A DNA stretch of 47,213 nucleotides from Candidatus Nanosyncoccus nanoralicus (GCF_004138405.1 NZ_PRLL01000002.1:1-47213), one strand, 5' to 3'; shown: positions 1 through 7,013, numbered from the stretch's first letter. Notes: generated by a model from the letters alone, not told the origin. Made by a program: numbers and translations.

Positions 1-458
1 GAGAGTTGTTAAATCTTGAAGGAATAGGGATTATTAAAAACGAAACCTATGATAACAAGGTTTATTATTCAGCAAATACGAAGCATCCCTTCTCAAAGCC
101 ACTAGTTATGCTGTTTTCTACACGTGCTGATGTGGTGGTTGACGTGACGGTGAAGCCAAACGTTTGGGAAGAATATGTGCGTTCAGTTAAGAATTACTTG
201 GACTGTTTAATTGTTACTAACCGACTACCTGGCCAAGAGGGTGTTGATTTATTGATAGTTGGGGATGATAAAACGAAGAAGCTGACGCATTGGGCTGAGG
301 TTGTTGAGAAGAAAGAGGGGAAACCTTTGAATTACGTAATCATGTCTCGTGATGATTTTCAGTATCGTTTAAATGTGAAGGATAGGTTCGTTTCGGAAGT
401 CTTGGAGATGTCGATATTGGAAAAAATTGATCCAGATGGAATATTGAATAGACGTTAA
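1..458 (+). CDS. Winged-helix regulator with nucleotidyltransferase-like domain (5' end missing)
   Basis: The reading frame is open to the left edge, so the gene is partial; the first TTG (6) is probably not its start. The visible N-terminus (ELLNLEGIGIIKNE, then a KVYYSAN strand) looks like the recognition helix and wing of an ArsR/MarR-like winged-helix domain. The following ~110 residues contain DLLIVGDD and an F...R....DRFVSEVL tail, as in predicted regulators that fuse a winged helix to a minimal nucleotidyltransferase-like fold. The GSX10DXD motif of active transferases is not visible, so catalysis is doubtful. A gene 31 nt downstream, with AGGAAGGAG in the gap, suggests an operon. A related winged helix lies at 38510-38809. 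The family call is an inference from motif shape. Confidence 0.55.
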   Translation, partial: ELLNLEGIGIIKNETYDNKVYYSANTKHPFSKPLVMLFSTRADVVVDVTVKPNVWEEYVRSVKNYLDCLIVTNRLPGQEGVDLLIVGDDKTKKLTHWAEVVEKKEGKPLNYVIMSRDDFQYRLNVKDRFVSEVLEMSILEKIDPDGILNRR

Positions 459-489
459 AATAATTTGGAAAAAGAGGAAGGAGTGACAG

Positions 490-942
490 ATGTTTGAAAT
501 TGAGAGTAAGAATCCAAATGAAATTACAATTAAAACTGCGACAAAGACGGTGACGATTGATTTTGTTAATGGGGTGATTATGGCTGATCTAGCTGTAGGG
601 GAAATCGCAGGTCCTGGTGAGTTTGAGATTGGAGAGGCAACAATTAGAGGTATTAGTGTGGCTAAACATACTAAAACAATTTATGACGTAGAAGTAGGCG
701 GAGTTCATATCGGTATTATTGGTGATTTTGATGAGAACTTGGATGAGTTAGGTATTTCTGATATTCTATGTACGAGTTCAGTGAAGGCGATTAAGGATAT
801 TAATCCTAAAATAATTGTAGCTACGGGTAATATTGACGGTATGGTGACTGAATTAAAGCTTTCAAGTAGAGTGGAGAAGAAAATTAAGATTAAAAAGATA
901 GAGGATCTTCCTGCGATACAAGAAGTAATTGCTTTAAATTAA
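490..942 (+). CDS. Reduced metallo-beta-lactamase-fold protein without the metal motif
   Basis: A 150-residue protein preceded by AGGAAGGAG 8 nt before the ATG. The segment AGPGEFEIGEATIRGI (about residues 37-52), followed by a TIYDVEVGGVHIGIIGD block and PKIIVATGN, follows the UlaG/COG2220 branch of the metallo-beta-lactamase fold. In that branch these strands come after the N-terminal metal site. The usual N-terminal H-x-S-C region and the HxHxDH metal motif are both absent, and the protein is about 60 residues shorter than typical members. It is therefore unlikely to be a zinc hydrolase and may be a binding or scaffold protein. It probably shares an mRNA with the regulator upstream, and a terminator follows at 975. 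Confidence 0.55.
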   Translation: MFEIESKNPNEITIKTATKTVTIDFVNGVIMADLAVGEIAGPGEFEIGEATIRGISVAKHTKTIYDVEVGGVHIGIIGDFDENLDELGISDILCTSSVKAIKDINPKIIVATGNIDGMVTELKLSSRVEKKIKIKKIEDLPAIQEVIALN

Positions 943-974
943 GATTAGTAAAAGATAGTGAGGGGGATGAATTT

Positions 975-1010
975 AAAAAAAGAGCTCAAAAGATAAAGGG
1001 CTCTTTTTTA
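975..1010 (+). terminator. Intrinsic terminator
   Basis: AAAAAAGAGC pairs with GCTCTTTTTT across a short loop, and the run of T closes the hairpin. It ends the two-gene unit upstream. Confidence 0.8.
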
Positions 1011-1037
1011 AAAGTTACTATGAAAGTGAATTTACTT

Positions 1038-1125
1038 AAAAAATGTATTCAGAATAATAGGTTTTTGTATGCAATTTTTGGATAGAAAATCATCAAAAAT
1101 GATACTGAGTAAAAAATGTGTTCAG
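1038..1125 (+). repeat. Two copies of an AAAAAATGTRTTCAG motif
   Basis: AAAAAATGTATTCAG lies at 1038-1052 and AAAAAATGTGTTCAG at 1111-1125, start to start 73 nt. A third intergenic copy lies at 12400-12414 upstream of gyrB. Copy two is flanked by ACTGA...TCAGT, giving it weak dyad symmetry. The rest of 943-1176 is AT-rich and shows no gene. The function is unknown; a regulator site is possible. Confidence 0.45.
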
Positions 1126-1176
1126 TAATCTAAATAAAATTGTATTGTTGAAAAATATGATGGTTAATTAATATGC

Positions 1177-1182
1177 TATAAT
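1177..1182 (+). promoter_or_regulatory. -10 box of a leaderless promoter
   Basis: TATAAT ends 6 nt before the ATG at 1189, so transcription should start at or within a base or two of the start codon. There is no Shine-Dalgarno sequence. This is the first of many such sites in the window. Confidence 0.7.
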
Positions 1183-1188
1183 TTTGAT

Positions 1189-1833
1189 ATGAATTTTGAT
1201 ATTTTTGCGATTATCATCGTATTTATTATTATTTTATTTTCAATGGTCCTACATGAGATGGCCCATGCTTATACTGCGTATTTTCTTGGGGATAATACCG
1301 CAAAAGAAGAAGGGCGATTGTCGTTAAATCCATTTTCACATATTGATCCGGTGATGTCGATAATTGTGCCGCTACTGCTATTTATTAGCGGTGGGCCGAT
1401 TTTTGGAGGAGCCAAGCCTGTTCCTGTAGCGCAGAAAAGACTTAAAGGAGGTGAATGGGGGATGGCGTTAGTTGCGTTTTCTGGACCTTTTGTAAATTTC
1501 TTGATTGCTCTTGTTGGGTTTTTAATCGGCTATCTAAGTGGCGGCTTGGTGGCCGGTGGATATATAGGATTATTCTTTAAACAGTTAGTTTTAGCTAATT
1601 TGGGTTTTATGATTTTTAATTTATTACCAATTCCACCACTCGATGGTTCGAGGATTGCCTATGCTTTGGCGCCTGACTTTATTAGAGATTTATTTGATAG
1701 GATTGAAAAGGGCATGGGGGTTTTCATGGTTTTGATTTTAGTGTATGTATTTGGAAATTCTTTGTCGATTTTTACTTCAAGTATAATGGTCTCTATACTG
1801 AAATTCTTTTATTTTATTGTGGGGGTAAAATAA
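1189..1833 (+). CDS. Site-2 protease family (M50) membrane metalloprotease
   Basis: A 214-residue integral membrane protein with five to six hydrophobic segments. The zinc motif HEMAH (residues 22-26) sits in the first membrane helix, and NLLPIPPLDGSRI near residue 150 is the family's second motif, whose Asp is the third zinc ligand. The region AKPVPVAQKRLKGGEWGMALVAFSGPFVNF is typical of the short M50 form without a PDZ domain. Members cleave transmembrane substrates inside the membrane, often in signalling or signal-peptide clearance; the substrate here cannot be told. The ATG is fixed by a -10 box 6 nt upstream (leaderless). It appears to be a single-gene unit. Confidence 0.9.
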   Translation: MNFDIFAIIIVFIIILFSMVLHEMAHAYTAYFLGDNTAKEEGRLSLNPFSHIDPVMSIIVPLLLFISGGPIFGGAKPVPVAQKRLKGGEWGMALVAFSGPFVNFLIALVGFLIGYLSGGLVAGGYIGLFFKQLVLANLGFMIFNLLPIPPLDGSRIAYALAPDFIRDLFDRIEKGMGVFMVLILVYVFGNSLSIFTSSIMVSILKFFYFIVGVK

Positions 1834-1848
1834 ATAAATAAGGTATGC

Positions 1849-1854
1849 TATAAT
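1849..1854 (+). promoter_or_regulatory. -10 box of the structured RNA at 1861
   Basis: TATAAT inside TATGCTATAAT, with a TATGC extension. The predicted start is at about 1861, exactly where the closing stem of the folded RNA begins. Confidence 0.6.
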
Positions 1855-1860
1855 TAAATT

Positions 1861-1998
1861 ACCCTAGTGGCGGCATGATTTTCCTGAATAGTCATGTTTC
1901 AGGGGTTTCGCGGTGTTATCTCCGTGGAGATACGCATAAGATTCTACCCACCTGTATTTATTACAGGGAAAAACAGGTCACTAGGGTTTATGATTTTT
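1861..1998 (+). ncRNA. Unidentified structured RNA with pairing ends
   Basis: ACCCTAGTG (1861-1869) pairs perfectly with CACTAGGGT (1979-1987), closing a ~127-nt domain that begins at the predicted transcription start. Inside are at least three hairpins: CCTGAA/TTCAGG, ATCTC/GAGAT extended by GTG/CGC, and ACCTGT/ACAGGT. ACCTGT has two possible partners downstream (ACAGGG and ACAGGT), so two folds compete. A T-rich stretch (TTTATGATTTTTC) follows the closing stem. Ends that pair at the start site suggest a stand-alone RNA, but it lies directly before the Nudix-RNase H gene and could be its leader. I do not recognise a known riboswitch, SRP RNA or a convincing 6S rod. Confidence 0.55.
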
Positions 1999-2008
1999 CA
2001 AGATATGA

Positions 2009-2890
2009 GTGGATATGAAGCAGAAAATTAGAATAGCTGGAATGATTCGGAAAGCGGATCATTTTTTGGTGTTAAAGAAGAATAAGGGACGTGCGGATAT
2101 ATCTACTGTCTGGGAGTTGCCGGTTTGCAAGATTCGAGTGGGGGAGCAGCCAGAAGAGGCGATAGCGAGGTTGGTAGATGAGGATTTATCACTGACTGTT
2201 AAGAAAATGAAGATTAGAGACGTAATCACATTTACGGAGTATGAAGATGCCTCAAAAATATATAGTTTATATATTATATATGATATTGACGTTGAGGATA
2301 ATGAAGCTAATAAGATTGAACTGAGTGATAAATATTCATCGTATAAATTTTTAGGATTCAATGATGATATCTTTTCTAACTTAAGTTTCGAGGAGGCCTC
2401 AGCTACAGTACTTGGAATTGAACTTGGAAAAACAGGTAACAGGCAGAATGGAGAAGTTACGGTGGGGCTTCGGGGTGCTGCTAATGGGCCAATTATTTAC
2501 ACGGATGGAGCTTCAAGGGGAAATCCTGGGCCATCGGGAATCGGATACGTGGTATATAGTGAGGAGGGCCAGGAGCTTAAAAGGGGTGGGGAGTTTATTG
2601 GATTTGCGACTTCTAGGGTGGCAGAATATTATGCTCTTAAAGAAGGATGTGAACAGGCAATTGAACTTGGCTTTAGGACGGTGCGCTTTGTATCGGATAA
2701 TTTAATGATGGTGAATCAAATGAATGGAATATATCAAGTTAAGAATAATGATATCCTGCCAATCTATAATGATATTAATAGACTTATTCAAAGTTTTGAC
2801 ACAGTGGCATTTACGCATGTAAAGAGAGAGCGAAATATAATAGCAGATAGCGAAGCGAATAAGGCGATAGATCGACACTTTGGATCCTAG
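2009..2890 (+). CDS. Nudix-like domain fused to ribonuclease HI
   Basis: A 293-residue two-domain protein. Residues ~5-125 form a Nudix-like fold, but the Nudix box is eroded: the helix reads ARLVDEDLSL where REUxEExGU is expected, so the first catalytic Glu is Leu. Residues ~160-290 form an RNase HI domain: YTDGASRGNPGPSGIGYVV carries the first catalytic Asp, AEYYAL the Glu, FVSDN the next Asp, and RNIIADSEANKA the C-terminal Asp region. The RNase H half should cut RNA in RNA-DNA hybrids. The Nudix half may only bind nucleotides. The start is GTG (2009) or ATG (2015); the choice is open. A folded RNA precedes the gene and RNase P RNA follows. Confidence 0.85.
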   Translation: MDMKQKIRIAGMIRKADHFLVLKKNKGRADISTVWELPVCKIRVGEQPEEAIARLVDEDLSLTVKKMKIRDVITFTEYEDASKIYSLYIIYDIDVEDNEANKIELSDKYSSYKFLGFNDDIFSNLSFEEASATVLGIELGKTGNRQNGEVTVGLRGAANGPIIYTDGASRGNPGPSGIGYVVYSEEGQELKRGGEFIGFATSRVAEYYALKEGCEQAIELGFRTVRFVSDNLMMVNQMNGIYQVKNNDILPIYNDINRLIQSFDTVAFTHVKRERNIIADSEANKAIDRHFGS

Positions 2891-2920
2891 CTTTTAGATG
2901 CAATTTATGATAGGATATTC

Positions 2921-3330
2921 AAGAGTCCGCAAGACAGTCGCTTGGTATAGCCAAGAGGAAAGTCCGGGCAGCATAGAACGCAGTAGTCGTTAACGGCGAC
3001 CGTTTGATCGTTTAGAAGTGTAGTGATACATCAAAAAACTTAAAAATAGGGAAAGTGCCACAGAGACAATACCGCCTTCGGGCAAGGGTGAAAAGTGTGA
3101 GGTAAGAGCTCACGGCGTACTATGGTGACATAGGCGATGGTAAACCCTACTGGCTGCAAGGAGTGCTAGAGAACCTTTGTTCGAGGATGCACGCTCACCG
3201 CTTGAACATTTTGGCAACAAGATGTCTAGATAGATGACTGTCGGCTTATCTAATATCCCCCCGTTATGGTTATCTTGTGATAGGGGATCGATAGAACATA
3301 AGTTACAGAACCCGGCTTAGTAAAGACTTA
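2921..3330 (+). ncRNA. rnpB: RNase P RNA, bacterial type A
   Basis: This is the catalytic RNA that trims tRNA 5' leaders. Conserved blocks occur in order: GAGGAAAGTCCGGGC, CACAGAGACAATACCGCC, AAGGGTGAAA with GAGGTAAGAGCTCAC, GGTGACATAGGCGATGGTAAACCC, GATGACTGTCGGC, and ACAGAACCCGGCTTA at the 3' end. The ends pair (GAGTC near 2923 with GACTT at 3325-3329) as helix P1, which sets both borders to within a few bases. TATGAT at 2906-2911 is a likely -10 box. A strong terminator follows at once. Confidence 0.95.
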
Positions 3331-3361
3331 AAAAATAGACCCTTTGTGGGCCTATTTTTTT
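3330..3361 (+). terminator. Terminator of rnpB
   Basis: AAAAAATAG-CCC pairs with GGG-CTATTTTTT around a TTTG loop, and a T run follows. It also lies at the 3' end of the convergent rpmB gene. Confidence 0.85.
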
Positions 3362-3370
3362 GTTTTCTAA

Positions 3371-3562
3371 TTATTTAAGAAAACCTTTTTTCTTGAGGGT
3401 ACGAATAGCGGCAGCGCTAACGTTTAGACGAATCTTTTTACCATCGATGATGAGGGTTTTCTTTTGAATATTTGGTTTAAATACTTTACGGGTTTTATGC
3501 TGTGAGAACGAAACATTATGTCCGTACATCTTGCCTTTACCGGTGATTTCACAAATAGCCAT
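3371..3562 (-). CDS. rpmB: 50S ribosomal protein L28
   Basis: 63 residues, opening with [18 protein letters not shown], the L28 signature, and ending in SAAAIRTLKKKGFLK. It is a structural protein of the large subunit. Its ATG overlaps the rplT stop by one base (TAATG), so the two are translationally coupled. L28 is more often paired with L33; a place at the end of the infC-rpmI-rplT operon is less usual. No zinc cysteines are present. Confidence 0.95.
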   Translation of the reverse strand: MAICEITGKGKMYGHNVSFSQHKTRKVFKPNIQKKTLIIDGKKIRLNVSAAAIRTLKKKGFLK

Positions 3563-3915
3563 TACTTATTCTCCTGTTTAGCTTTTTCGACAATAGCTTT
3601 GAAGGCAGAAGGTTGATTAACGGCAAGCTCGGCAAGGATTTTGCGGTCAACAGTGATGTTCTGTTTCTTCATAAGATTGATAAGCTGAGAATAACTTAGA
3701 CCAAGCTCGCGGGATGCGTTGTTGATGCGAGTAATCCAGAGAGCACGTAGATCGCGTTTGCGATTACGGCGGTCACGGTAAGCGTAGCGAAGAGCCTTGA
3801 TGACGCCTTGTTTGGCAAGACGGAAACTTCGTGTACGATAATGTTGCATACCTTTAGCGGCAGCTAGGATTTTTTTGTGTTTTGCGCGTGCAGCGACACC
3901 TCTTTTAATTCTCAT
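3562..3915 (-). CDS. rplT: 50S ribosomal protein L20
   Basis: 117 residues, the normal length. [23 protein letters not shown], the basic [22 protein letters not shown] block and [11 protein letters not shown] are diagnostic. It binds 23S rRNA early in assembly and in other bacteria represses its own operon by binding the mRNA leader. It sits 2 nt after rpmI and runs into rpmB. The rpmI-infC gap upstream (4113-4195) can fold (CTCAG/CTGAG), which could serve such control, but I cannot show an L20 site there. Confidence 0.97.
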   Translation of the reverse strand: MRIKRGVAARAKHKKILAAAKGMQHYRTRSFRLAKQGVIKALRYAYRDRRNRKRDLRALWITRINNASRELGLSYSQLINLMKKQNITVDRKILAELAVNQPSAFKAIVEKAKQENK

Positions 3916-3917
3916 GA

Positions 3918-4112
3918 TTAAACTCCTAATGCACTCTTAATGTTTTTTGCAATTTTACCTTCGACTGCACCAGCAGTTTTCATATTGCGTTTTCTTGCTT
4001 TGGACTTCTTAGCAAGGATATGGTTACCAAAGGCGCGTTCACGGATTAATTTTCCAGTACCGGAAATCTTAATACGCTTTGCGGTGCCTTTATGGGTCTT
4101 TAATTTAGGCAT
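3918..4112 (-). CDS. rpmI: 50S ribosomal protein L35
   Basis: 64 residues beginning [21 protein letters not shown] and containing the family's KSKARKRN basic stretch. AAAAGGAAAA lies upstream of the ATG as a ribosome binding site. Second gene of infC-rpmI-rplT-rpmB. The 83-nt gap to infC is the largest in the operon and holds no gene. Confidence 0.95.
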   Translation of the reverse strand: MPKLKTHKGTAKRIKISGTGKLIRERAFGNHILAKKSKARKRNMKTAGAVEGKIAKNIKSALGV

Positions 4113-4195
4113 AGGTTTTCCTTTTAGTTATAGTTAATATTTGTACTCAGGCTAGCTGAGCTAAGGAGCGATCAGGGAACCGTGGAAGTAGGAAA

Positions 4196-4717
4196 TTACT
4201 TCTTCCGAACTCCGACTGATAAGTTGCGTCCAGCAAATTGTGGTTTTCCTTCAACGATGGCTACTTCAGCTAATTCAGCTAAAATACGATCAAGTAGAGT
4301 GCTACCAAGCTCTTTGTGAGCGAGCTCACGACCTCGGAAAGTGATCATGATTTTACAATGATCGCCATCATCGAGGAAGCTTTTAATTTTGCGGATTTTA
4401 ATATTGAGGTCATTGTCACTGATTTTGAGGCCAATCTTCATTTGCTTTAGTTCGGATTGTTTTTCACGAGCTTTTTTACGATTCTTGGCTTCTTCTTTCA
4501 TCTTCTGGTATTGAAATTTGCCCCAGTCGATGATTCTGACAACAGGAGGATTTGCGTTTCCAGCAATTTCAACTAGATCAACGCCATTTTCTCTTGCGAG
4601 GAGCTGAGCTTCGCGGCTTGACATAATGCCAAGTTGCTCTCCATTAGTTCCAATAACTCGCACAGATTCGTAACGGATTTCTCCATTGATTTTTGTACGT
4701 GAATTTTTGATACTAAT
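4196..4717 (-). CDS. infC: Translation initiation factor IF-3, ATT start codon
   Basis: The 30S-binding factor that proofreads the start codon. An ATG/GTG/TTG search would begin at GTG 4663 and cut off the conserved N-terminus. Reading upstream in frame gives KINGEIRYESVRVIG, the usual IF-3 opening. No ATG, GTG or TTG precedes it, but ATT at 4715-4717 follows AAAGGA with normal spacing. Translation from ATT gives 173 residues, the usual length. The C-domain shows FRGRELAHKELG. ATT starts in infC are known from E. coli, where IF-3 represses initiation at its own AUU. The same autocontrol is a fair inference here. Confidence 0.93.
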   Translation of the reverse strand: MSIKNSRTKINGEIRYESVRVIGTNGEQLGIMSSREAQLLARENGVDLVEIAGNANPPVVRIIDWGKFQYQKMKEEAKNRKKAREKQSELKQMKIGLKISDNDLNIKIRKIKSFLDDGDHCKIMITFRGRELAHKELGSTLLDRILAELAEVAIVEGKPQFAGRNLSVGVRKK

Positions 4718-4749
4718 GGTAGTCCTTTCTTTTAACCTTAATAGGTAGA

Positions 4750-4755
4750 ATTATA
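4750..4755 (-). promoter_or_regulatory. -10 box of the infC operon
   Basis: TATAAT on the minus strand (TTGATATAATTCTACC), about 33 nt before the ATT start. It leaves a short leader carrying the AAAGGA ribosome binding site. Confidence 0.6.
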
Positions 4756-4804
4756 TCAAGAATAACTGAGATTATCAAGGGGTTAGGCTAAGCTTGCGGC
4801 CTGG

Positions 4805-6340
4805 TTATGGCTGGTTAAAACTAATGGCTTCCGATAGGTGTTGAATCTTAATATCGTTTGAGTGATCAAGATCGGCAATAGTGCGTGAAAGACGAATGAT
4901 TTTAAGCAAGGCACGGGCGGATAGTTGAAGTTTGCTGGAGGCTTGCTCAAGGTGCTTTTTTTCGGGGTCTTTAAGATGAATAAATTTTGTAATCTGCGAA
5001 GAAGAAAGTGTTCCATTAAAGAGCTGATCTGTTTGATAGCGGAATTTTTGATGCTCTAATGCCTCTTGTATACAATTTTTAATAACATGGTGGGTTAGGG
5101 GTTGTTCGTGGGTAGAGCTGAGAGTGGCCAGATTGAACTGATCGAGAATTTTTTGATTTCCTAAATATGGAACGTTAACTTTAATATCGATGCGATCTAG
5201 AATTGGACCACTAATCTTCTTTTGATAGCGCTGAATTTCGTTTGGAGTACAGGTGCAATGTTTGATTTGACTACCATAAAAACCGCAAGGGCAGGGATTC
5301 ATGGTGGCGACCAGGATGAAATTTGCGGGATAGGTGACCTTTTCTTTGGTTCTGGCGATTGTAATTTGATGATCTTCGAGTGGTTGGCGCAAGGCCTCTA
5401 TGACTTGACGGGAAAATTCAGGTAGTTCATCAAGAAAGAGGACGCCGTGATGTGCGAGGGAGATTTCTCCTGGTATGATGGGGTTACCACCACCTATAAT
5501 GGAGCAAGTAGAGCTACTGTGATGAGGTGAGCGGAATGGACGAGAATCTACGATATTGAGAGCCTTAGAGAGTTCTTTTAGTTTGGTAATTTCGAGAAGC
5601 TCATGGGTGCTGGGGCGAGGAAGAAGAGCTGGAATAGTTTTGGCAAGTAGGGTTTTGCCACTACCCGGAGGACCACTAAAAAGTATATTGTGATGGCCTG
5701 CTAAGGCAAGTGTGAGGGCGCGTTTGGCAAAATTCAGGCCATAAACTTGATCAAGTGTCGTGTCGAATTTCATAGTTGTTGATGAGTGGGCTGGTTGATA
5801 ATTCTGGGAAGTAACTGGAGTTATAAGCGTTTGGCCCTTGAGATGAAGAAATAGTTGACGTAGGTTTTGAACTGGAAAAAGCTTAATATTGTCTACGATG
5901 GCAGCGGAGTTTAAATTTTCGCTAGGAAGATAGATCTCGGTGAAACCAGCATCCCTGGCAGCTTCAACAATATTGATAATACCAAAGACGGGTCGAAGAT
6001 CGCCACTTAAAGAAAGTTCACCGACAAAGAATTTATGCATTATATTAAGTGGAGTCAGCTGCTTGCTGCCAGCAAGAATGGCGATGGCAATTGGTAGGTC
6101 GAGGGTGGACCCAGTTTTGGTTAGGTTGGCGGGAGCGAGATTGACAGTGACTTTTTGAAGTGGAAATGTAAGATCAGAATTTTGTATGGCGTTACGGACG
6201 CGATCCCTTGATTCAAAGATAGTTTTGTCGGCCATACCAACGAGATTGAATACCGGTAGGCCTTTGACAAAACTAGCTTCAACTTCGATGATTTTACCAT
6301 TGTAGCCGTAGGGAATAGCTGAATATACTTTTGTAATCAT
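4805..6340 (-). CDS. comM: ComM/YifB-type Mg-chelatase-like AAA+ ATPase
   Basis: 511 residues, full length for the family. The N-terminal domain has GLPVFNLVGMADKTIFESRDRVRNAI and VNLAPANLTKTGS, then Walker A GPPGSGKT (about residue 220), Walker B LFLDELPEF, an arginine-rich Mg-chelatase core, CPCGFYG, and the C-terminal SARALLKIIRLSRTIADL block. ComM helicases drive branch migration during natural transformation. DNA uptake is plausible for Saccharibacteria, which need outside nucleotides. The start follows TATATT by 6 nt (leaderless). It is on the minus strand and rich in T, Q, H and S, as expected from the strand skew. Confidence 0.93.
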   Translation of the reverse strand: MITKVYSAIPYGYNGKIIEVEASFVKGLPVFNLVGMADKTIFESRDRVRNAIQNSDLTFPLQKVTVNLAPANLTKTGSTLDLPIAIAILAGSKQLTPLNIMHKFFVGELSLSGDLRPVFGIINIVEAARDAGFTEIYLPSENLNSAAIVDNIKLFPVQNLRQLFLHLKGQTLITPVTSQNYQPAHSSTTMKFDTTLDQVYGLNFAKRALTLALAGHHNILFSGPPGSGKTLLAKTIPALLPRPSTHELLEITKLKELSKALNIVDSRPFRSPHHSSSTCSIIGGGNPIIPGEISLAHHGVLFLDELPEFSRQVIEALRQPLEDHQITIARTKEKVTYPANFILVATMNPCPCGFYGSQIKHCTCTPNEIQRYQKKISGPILDRIDIKVNVPYLGNQKILDQFNLATLSSTHEQPLTHHVIKNCIQEALEHQKFRYQTDQLFNGTLSSSQITKFIHLKDPEKKHLEQASSKLQLSARALLKIIRLSRTIADLDHSNDIKIQHLSEAISFNQP

Positions 6341-6434
6341 ATTTTTAATATAACGAGGTAGGTGAGGAAAGTCGAAGAATATGCACTTTTTGAATAAAAA
6401 AGATGGTTAAAAAATAAAACAACTGGGGTAAAAT

Positions 6435-6468
6435 GATATCTTGCTTATGATTGATATCTTGCTTATGA
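6435..6468 (+). repeat. Tandem GATATCTTGCTTATGA repeat
   Basis: Two identical 16-bp copies (6435-6450 and 6453-6468) with an 18-bp period lie in the comM-tmRNA gap, just upstream of the tmRNA promoter. Two near-identical copies stand at 17466-17502 with a 21-bp period. A related TATGATTGATATC is at 12454-12466. Paired sites one to two helix turns apart suggest a protein binding site. Confidence 0.6.
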
Positions 6469-6475
6469 TATAAAA

Positions 6476-6504
6476 TTGAAGAAAAACGGGGAATATGTTA
6501 GAAT
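6476..6504 (+). promoter_or_regulatory. tmRNA promoter
   Basis: TTGAAG (6476-6481), a 17-bp spacer, and TAGAAT (6499-6504). The start near 6511 lies just before the tmRNA 5' end. Confidence 0.7.
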
Positions 6505-6515
6505 CGGAATTAGTT

Positions 6516-6868
6516 GGGGCTGACAAAGCTTAGACGGATTATTAACAGATATCAGGCATGACGATTGATACCGTAAGTATTGAATAAGTGAAGAAACAAC
6601 TTCAAAGCACGTGCTTTACGCACCTGTTTACGCCTAATTTTTTATAGGCCGGTTTAGATATAGTTTCTCGGAAGATCTAAATTGTTATAAAGAAGAGAAT
6701 AGGGGTAACTAAGTGATGCAAGTTGCCTAGAAAAATAAATCATGGGTTCTAGAAGTTTTGTTCTATTGCAGCTTCTAGAAATAACCGAGATGAAACAAAG
6801 AACTATGCATGTAGAATGATATCATGGAGATTTTTCGGACCCGGAGGCAGTATCCGGCAGCTCCACCA
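6516..6868 (+). ncRNA. ssrA: tmRNA
   Basis: 353 nt, rescuing stalled ribosomes. GGGGCTG (6516-6522) pairs with CAGCTCC (6858-6864) including the alanine G3:U70 pair, and ACCA is encoded. The tag frame is most likely GAA (6590) to TAA (6635-6637), reading EETTSKHVLYAPVYA; the first codon is an inference by analogy with the E. coli resume site. The 3' part keeps GCATGTAG and TTTCGGAC. Oddity: the T-stem CCGGA/TCCGG encloses GGCAGTA where TTCAANN is expected, and the D-loop is also changed (AAAGCTTAGACGG instead of GGATTCGACGG). A terminator follows at 6887. Confidence 0.93.
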
Positions 6869-6886
6869 TAAAAGATTAGTTTAAAA

Positions 6887-6910
6887 GGCACCTCTGGTGC
6901 TCTTTTTGTT
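6887..6910 (+). terminator. Terminator of tmRNA
   Basis: GCACC-TCT-GGTGC hairpin followed by TCTTTTTG. Confidence 0.8.
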
Positions 6911-6927
6911 TACAGAGGGAGGTAAAA

Positions 6928-7005
6928 ATGGGGTGTGGAAAAGAAGCTAAAATTCATAAATATTTTATTCAAAAAGTTGTTGACATAAGCGAAATAGAGA
7001 GGTAA
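6928..7005 (+). CDS. Possible 25-codon small ORF
   Basis: ATG preceded by GAGGGAGGTAAAA, one of the best Shine-Dalgarno matches in the window. It encodes MGCGKEAKIHKYFIQKVVDI and five more residues, ending in IER. It overlaps the sRNA promoter at 6980-7008. No promoter of its own is clear; read-through from tmRNA is possible. The peptide resembles nothing I know, so this may be chance. Confidence 0.25.
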   Translation: MGCGKEAKIHKYFIQKVVDISEIER

Positions 7006-7008
7006 TAT
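6980..7008 (+). promoter_or_regulatory. Consensus sigma-70 promoter of a small RNA
   Basis: TTGACA (6980-6985), a 17-bp spacer, and TAATAT (7003-7008). The predicted start is at about 7014. It is among the best -35/-10 pairs in the window, yet no gene follows. Confidence 0.75.
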
Positions 7009-7013
7009 AGAGG

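Noticed and set aside
967..996. Nine-codon ORF (MNLKKELKR) after AGGGGG
   Set aside because: It overlaps the stem of the terminator at 975-1010; leader peptide unlikely as no gene follows in the unit.
1861..1998. Known riboswitch, SRP RNA or 6S RNA
   Set aside because: None of the cobalamin, TPP, FMN, SAM or c-di-GMP core motifs and no SRP GGAA loop with its AGCAG side; the three-hairpin fold does not look like the 6S rod. Left as unidentified.
2412..2705. 97-codon plus-strand ORF
   Set aside because: Shadow of the RNase H domain in another frame.
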